Source: Shewanella sp.
GTDB lineage: Bacteria > Pseudomonadota > Gammaproteobacteria > Enterobacterales > Shewanellaceae
Direction of reading: 5' to 3'
Length of the DNA stretch: 64,000 nt
Assembly (NCBI RefSeq): GCF_013214165.1
Contig: NZ_JABSSM010000022.1
Location: forward strand, 1-64,000
This document shows positions 60,523 through 64,000 of this stretch, piece after piece. The first letter of the stretch is position 1, and every line of letters begins with the position of its first letter. The translations under genes and the position numbers were made by a program. A model generated the notes under the pieces. The model worked only from the letters and a program-made list of their open reading frames with translations. It was not told the DNA's origin and did no database searches.

Positions 60523-62487
60523 TTATAGATTGAGATTTTTCCCAAGGAACGCCAGCATAAGTTGGTAATATTTCTCTTGGTGTTCATCATTATAGAACCC
60601 GTGTCCCTCATCATCCATCACCAATTTTTCATAGGGGTAGTTAATCTCTTGCAGTGCATCTTCAAGAGATTCAAGCTGTTCTATGGGGGCTCGTTCGTCT
60701 TCCCCTCCGTGTACCAATAACAATTTAGCCTTAAGTTTGTCGACATTATGACTCGGAGACATCTTGGTCAGCATGGCTGCGTCGGTACCGAGAACCTGCT
60801 TAAGGTAGGCTCTACCGGCTCTTAGTCCCTGAATATCTCCCTCGTTAAACATCAGCTCAAGATCATATATCCCCGCAAAACCGATAGCACATTGAAACAG
60901 ATCGGGGGCTAATATTGAGCTCTGCAGCGCCGAGTATCCACCGAAGCTGCCACCGACGATGCAGATGCGTTCTTTGTCGACGTATCCCTGTTCGATGACA
61001 TAGCGAGTAGCATCTATGATGTCATATTGAATCTCTTCGCCCCATTCTCGATGACCAGCATGTTCAAAACGGTCGCCATAGCCACCCGAACCTCTAAAAT
61101 TAACCTGCAGCACGGCTGCACCTTGACTGGCTATGAGCTGATTTTGATTATCGAATTTCCACCAGTCTCTGGGGCCGTGGGGACCGCCGTGAGGGTTAAC
61201 GACCAGAGGTAAGTTTTTAGCTAGCTTACCGTTGGGCAAGGTCAGGTAACCATGGATCAACTGTCCATCTCGGCTGGTGAACGTGATGGGCTTAACTTCG
61301 GCCATCAGCTCTGGGTCGATCCATTTTTTCTGAGAAACAAGATACTCAAGTTTTACCGTTTTACTGTTGAACAGGTAGTAATCACCCGGGTTTCTATCGT
61401 TAAACGCCTTGATAATAAATTGGCTGCCATCTGTGGTTTCACTTACTAAGTGAATCTGATGTCCCGGCAATGAAGCCAGTAGCTGCTTGACATATTTGGC
61501 GTGTGTATCGTTTTTATCGACAAACTCGTAGGTTGGATAGCCATTCTCATACTCAACCGCGTAGAGTTTTTTCGTTATTTTATTGAGCCATATATTGCTC
61601 GGATCGACGACTTTATCTTGGCTTATGAGTTTTTTAGTCCCCGTTTTAATGTTGACCAGGTATATGCCTTTGGGCTTGCCATTCTCACTTCCCAGTACAT
61701 AAACACTGTCATTATTTTCGCCAAAAGCGATGGGACTCATCTGATTAAGGTTTAGATTGAGTTTATCTGTATCTATCCATTGACTGTCTTGTCGATAAAA
61801 GAGTGTGGAGCTAATGTGATCTCTGGTACCGCTGACAAAATGGACCTTGCCCTCATCGTCATTGAGGAACCTGGCATAGGGGACGGGCGCCGTGGTGATT
61901 TTTTTACGGGTGCCCTTGTAAACATCGACTTTATAAACCTTTTGTCTGTTTTCTGCCGTATTGCTCCCCCCCGAGCCCCAAGGTAATGCCTGGACTAGCA
62001 TGTAGCGTTCATCATTAGGCAGTGGATCTAGGATGTAAGCTGTGGCGCGAATAGGGGTGTTTTTTTTCAGTCTAGACCCTGTTTGAATTTCACCACCTTT
62101 ATAGCCAAACAGGTATTGGCTTTTGGAACCATCGGCATTAATGGCCATCAACTCGCCATAGTATTGTGGATGATCTTTCCAACCTTTTAGGTATTCTTTT
62201 TGTAATACAATCCGCTCATGATTAACCCATTCATAGTTGCCGACCTGAGCATTCCCTGGAAAATGAATAACGTTAATTGGTTTTTTAGAGATAGTGTCTA
62301 AGATCATCAGCATTTTCTTGCCCTCTTTCGAGGTTAAGACGCTAAGGTATTCACCATTCGGAGATATTTTGACATTAGTGTACTGGGCTGAGCGGCTAAA
62401 TTGGGCGATGAGATCTTTGGTTTGAGCTTGGACTAATAGGCTGTTTAACAGCAGGCAGGTAAAACTAAACCACTTAATTAGTTTCAT
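60523..62487 (-). CDS. S9 family prolyl oligopeptidase-like peptidase
   Basis: Signal peptide; GGSFGGYSAL; HGGEDERAP; DDEGHGF. Confidence 0.9.
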   Translation of the reverse strand: MKLIKWFSFTCLLLNSLLVQAQTKDLIAQFSRSAQYTNVKISPNGEYLSVLTSKEGKKMLMILDTISKKPINVIHFPGNAQVGNYEWVNHERIVLQKEYLKGWKDHPQYYGELMAINADGSKSQYLFGYKGGEIQTGSRLKKNTPIRATAYILDPLPNDERYMLVQALPWGSGGSNTAENRQKVYKVDVYKGTRKKITTAPVPYARFLNDDEGKVHFVSGTRDHISSTLFYRQDSQWIDTDKLNLNLNQMSPIAFGENNDSVYVLGSENGKPKGIYLVNIKTGTKKLISQDKVVDPSNIWLNKITKKLYAVEYENGYPTYEFVDKNDTHAKYVKQLLASLPGHQIHLVSETTDGSQFIIKAFNDRNPGDYYLFNSKTVKLEYLVSQKKWIDPELMAEVKPITFTSRDGQLIHGYLTLPNGKLAKNLPLVVNPHGGPHGPRDWWKFDNQNQLIASQGAAVLQVNFRGSGGYGDRFEHAGHREWGEEIQYDIIDATRYVIEQGYVDKERICIVGGSFGGYSALQSSILAPDLFQCAIGFAGIYDLELMFNEGDIQGLRAGRAYLKQVLGTDAAMLTKMSPSHNVDKLKAKLLLVHGGEDERAPIEQLESLEDALQEINYPYEKLVMDDEGHGFYNDEHQEKYYQLMLAFLGKNLNL

Positions 62488-62625
62488 AGGGACATCCTTG
62501 TTATATGTTTTTATATGTTTTCACTAATGTGTCAAGGTGTGATGGTAATGTAAAGTTTTAGGGGCTGCAATTATTTTTGTGTAGAAACAGCAGCCTTTAT
62601 ACGGGCTGCTGTAAGGTAAGTGGGG

Positions 62626-63267
62626 TTAGCTTTGTAGCAGCTGCTGTTGAATAAATATCCACTGTTGGTCGAAGTGCTGAGTCGGTTTTTGTTTGAACTC
62701 GCTGCGAACAAATTGAGCGATACGCCCTTCGGCGACGGCGAGTAATAGATTTGCCAGAATCGCTTCGTCCAGTTTGAAGCCCTTGCCTTCACGTAAGGTC
62801 TTCTCTCGGAGGATTTGTTTCAGATGGGTCTCTATCTTACAAAATATCAAATTAACCCGGCTGCGCAGGCGTTCATGTTCACCCAAGAGGGCGTCGCCAT
62901 TGAGAATTCGCGAGATCCCCGGGTTACGCTCGGAGAAGATAAGCAGCAGTTGCAGCAATAACTGGCAGCGTTTCATGGTGTCTTTCTCCTCATCCATGAT
63001 GAGGTTGATGCGCGAAAGCAGCGACTCTTCGATAAAGTCTATCAAGCCCTCAAACATGCGAGCCTTACTCGGAAAGTGACGATACAGGGCCGCCTCGGAT
63101 ACACCGACTTCGGCAGCGAGCTTGGCCGTGGTGATTCTTTGTCCTGGATTGGTTTCTAGCATGGTGGCTAGACATTGGAGAATATGTTCGCGGCGATTAA
63201 TTTTAGGGCTTGCAGCCATTTGGTTTTCCTTCACTCGAATACGACAGGAGCTAGGTGATATGTTCAT
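62626..63267 (-). CDS. slmA: Nucleoid occlusion factor SlmA (TetR family)
   Basis: [54 protein letters not shown]; upstream of dut. Confidence 0.9.
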   Translation of the reverse strand: MNISPSSCRIRVKENQMAASPKINRREHILQCLATMLETNPGQRITTAKLAAEVGVSEAALYRHFPSKARMFEGLIDFIEESLLSRINLIMDEEKDTMKRCQLLLQLLLIFSERNPGISRILNGDALLGEHERLRSRVNLIFCKIETHLKQILREKTLREGKGFKLDEAILANLLLAVAEGRIAQFVRSEFKQKPTQHFDQQWIFIQQQLLQS

Positions 63268-63353
63268 TTGCCTTTAAATGGATCTTAGGCAAGTGAATGT
63301 CACTCTTATTGATCACACTCAGTTAGCTAATATTCATCTGAGTGAGTGTTTTT

Positions 63354-63812
63354 TTATTGGGTACCTGAGTGGCCAAAACCTGCTTCGCCACGACTCGAAT
63401 TATCAAATTCATCGACAAGCTTAAATTCAGCCTGTACTACAGGTACAAATACCAGTTGGGCTAACCTGTCACCTATCTCTAAGGTAAAAGGTTCACTGCC
63501 CCTGTTCCAGCAAGAGACCATAAGCGGTCCTTGGTAGTCGGAGTCGATAAGACCGACTAAGTTTCCCAGCACTATGCCATGTTTATGACCCAGGCCAGAG
63601 CGCGGTAAAATTATGGCCGCAAGTCCTGGATCGGCAACATAAATCGAAATGCCGGTTGGAATTAAGATGGTTTCACCCGGCTCGACTATGATAGTCGTCT
63701 CGATCATGGCCCTAAGATCCATACCCGCACTGCCTGGTGTTGCGTAGGCGGGAAGGGGATACTGTGAACCGATACGCGGATCGAGAATTTTTATTTCTAT
63801 GGGTGTCTTCAT
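63354..63812 (-). CDS. dut: dUTPase
   Basis: [44 protein letters not shown]. Confidence 0.95.
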   Translation of the reverse strand: MKTPIEIKILDPRIGSQYPLPAYATPGSAGMDLRAMIETTIIVEPGETILIPTGISIYVADPGLAAIILPRSGLGHKHGIVLGNLVGLIDSDYQGPLMVSCWNRGSEPFTLEIGDRLAQLVFVPVVQAEFKLVDEFDNSSRGEAGFGHSGTQ

Positions 63813-63815
63813 TTG

Positions 63816-64000
63816 TTATTTCTTGTCATCTTTTAACATGGCTATTCGTTCGGCGACGATGCCGAGTAGCTGGCTAGCCAAGGTTTGCTTATCGGTTGCC
63901 GGAAGATCTATCTGACCCTTGGCCCAAATGACCTTGAGCGCATTATTGTCGGCATTGAAGCCCAGCTCAGGATTAGACACATCATTGGCGGCTATCATAT
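63816..64000 (-). CDS. coaBC: CoaBC (phosphopantothenoylcysteine decarboxylase/synthase), C-terminal part, runs off window
   Basis: MIAANDVSNPELGFNADNNALKVIWAKG C-terminal motif; adjacent to dut. Confidence 0.9.
   Translation of the reverse strand, partial: MIAANDVSNPELGFNADNNALKVIWAKGQIDLPATDKQTLASQLLGIVAERIAMLKDDKK

Overview
The window looks like a gammaproteobacterial chromosome, most likely Shewanella (inferred from gene content and synteny). Core blocks are yihY-pip-(dtd remnant); recG; trmH-ridA-spoT-rpoZ-gmk; and yicC / rph-pyrE / folE / slmA-dut-coaBC. A tightly overlapping minus-strand aryl-polyene-type (APE/flexirubin-like) operon lies at about 6.4-23.4 kb, with an aromatic ammonia-lyase, two ACPs, ketosynthases, a GT2-acyltransferase fusion and an MMPL exporter. 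An accessory, defence-rich region fills the gmk-yicC interval (about 39.6-56.9 kb). Main second-look items: (1) a dispersed family of about 110-240 bp elements, five copies, whose predicted stems show compensatory base changes and variable loops, suggesting an undescribed structured repeat or RNA; (2) a perfect 85-bp direct repeat (47053-47137 = 56886-56970) containing the yicC 3' end and terminator, bracketing a 9.7-kb island; (3) inside that island, a translationally coupled hsdM-hsdS-AAA ATPase-HNH operon in which hsdR survives only as a C-terminal stub, suggesting a modification module coupled to a Septu-like effector; (4) an in-frame REP-type palindrome inserted in hsdM, an in-frame amber codon in a second HNH gene, an eroded hipBA with four operator-like units at exact 28-bp spacing, a gutted dtd, and a DUF3800 relic. 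All assignments come from reading motifs and ORFs; no database searches were run.
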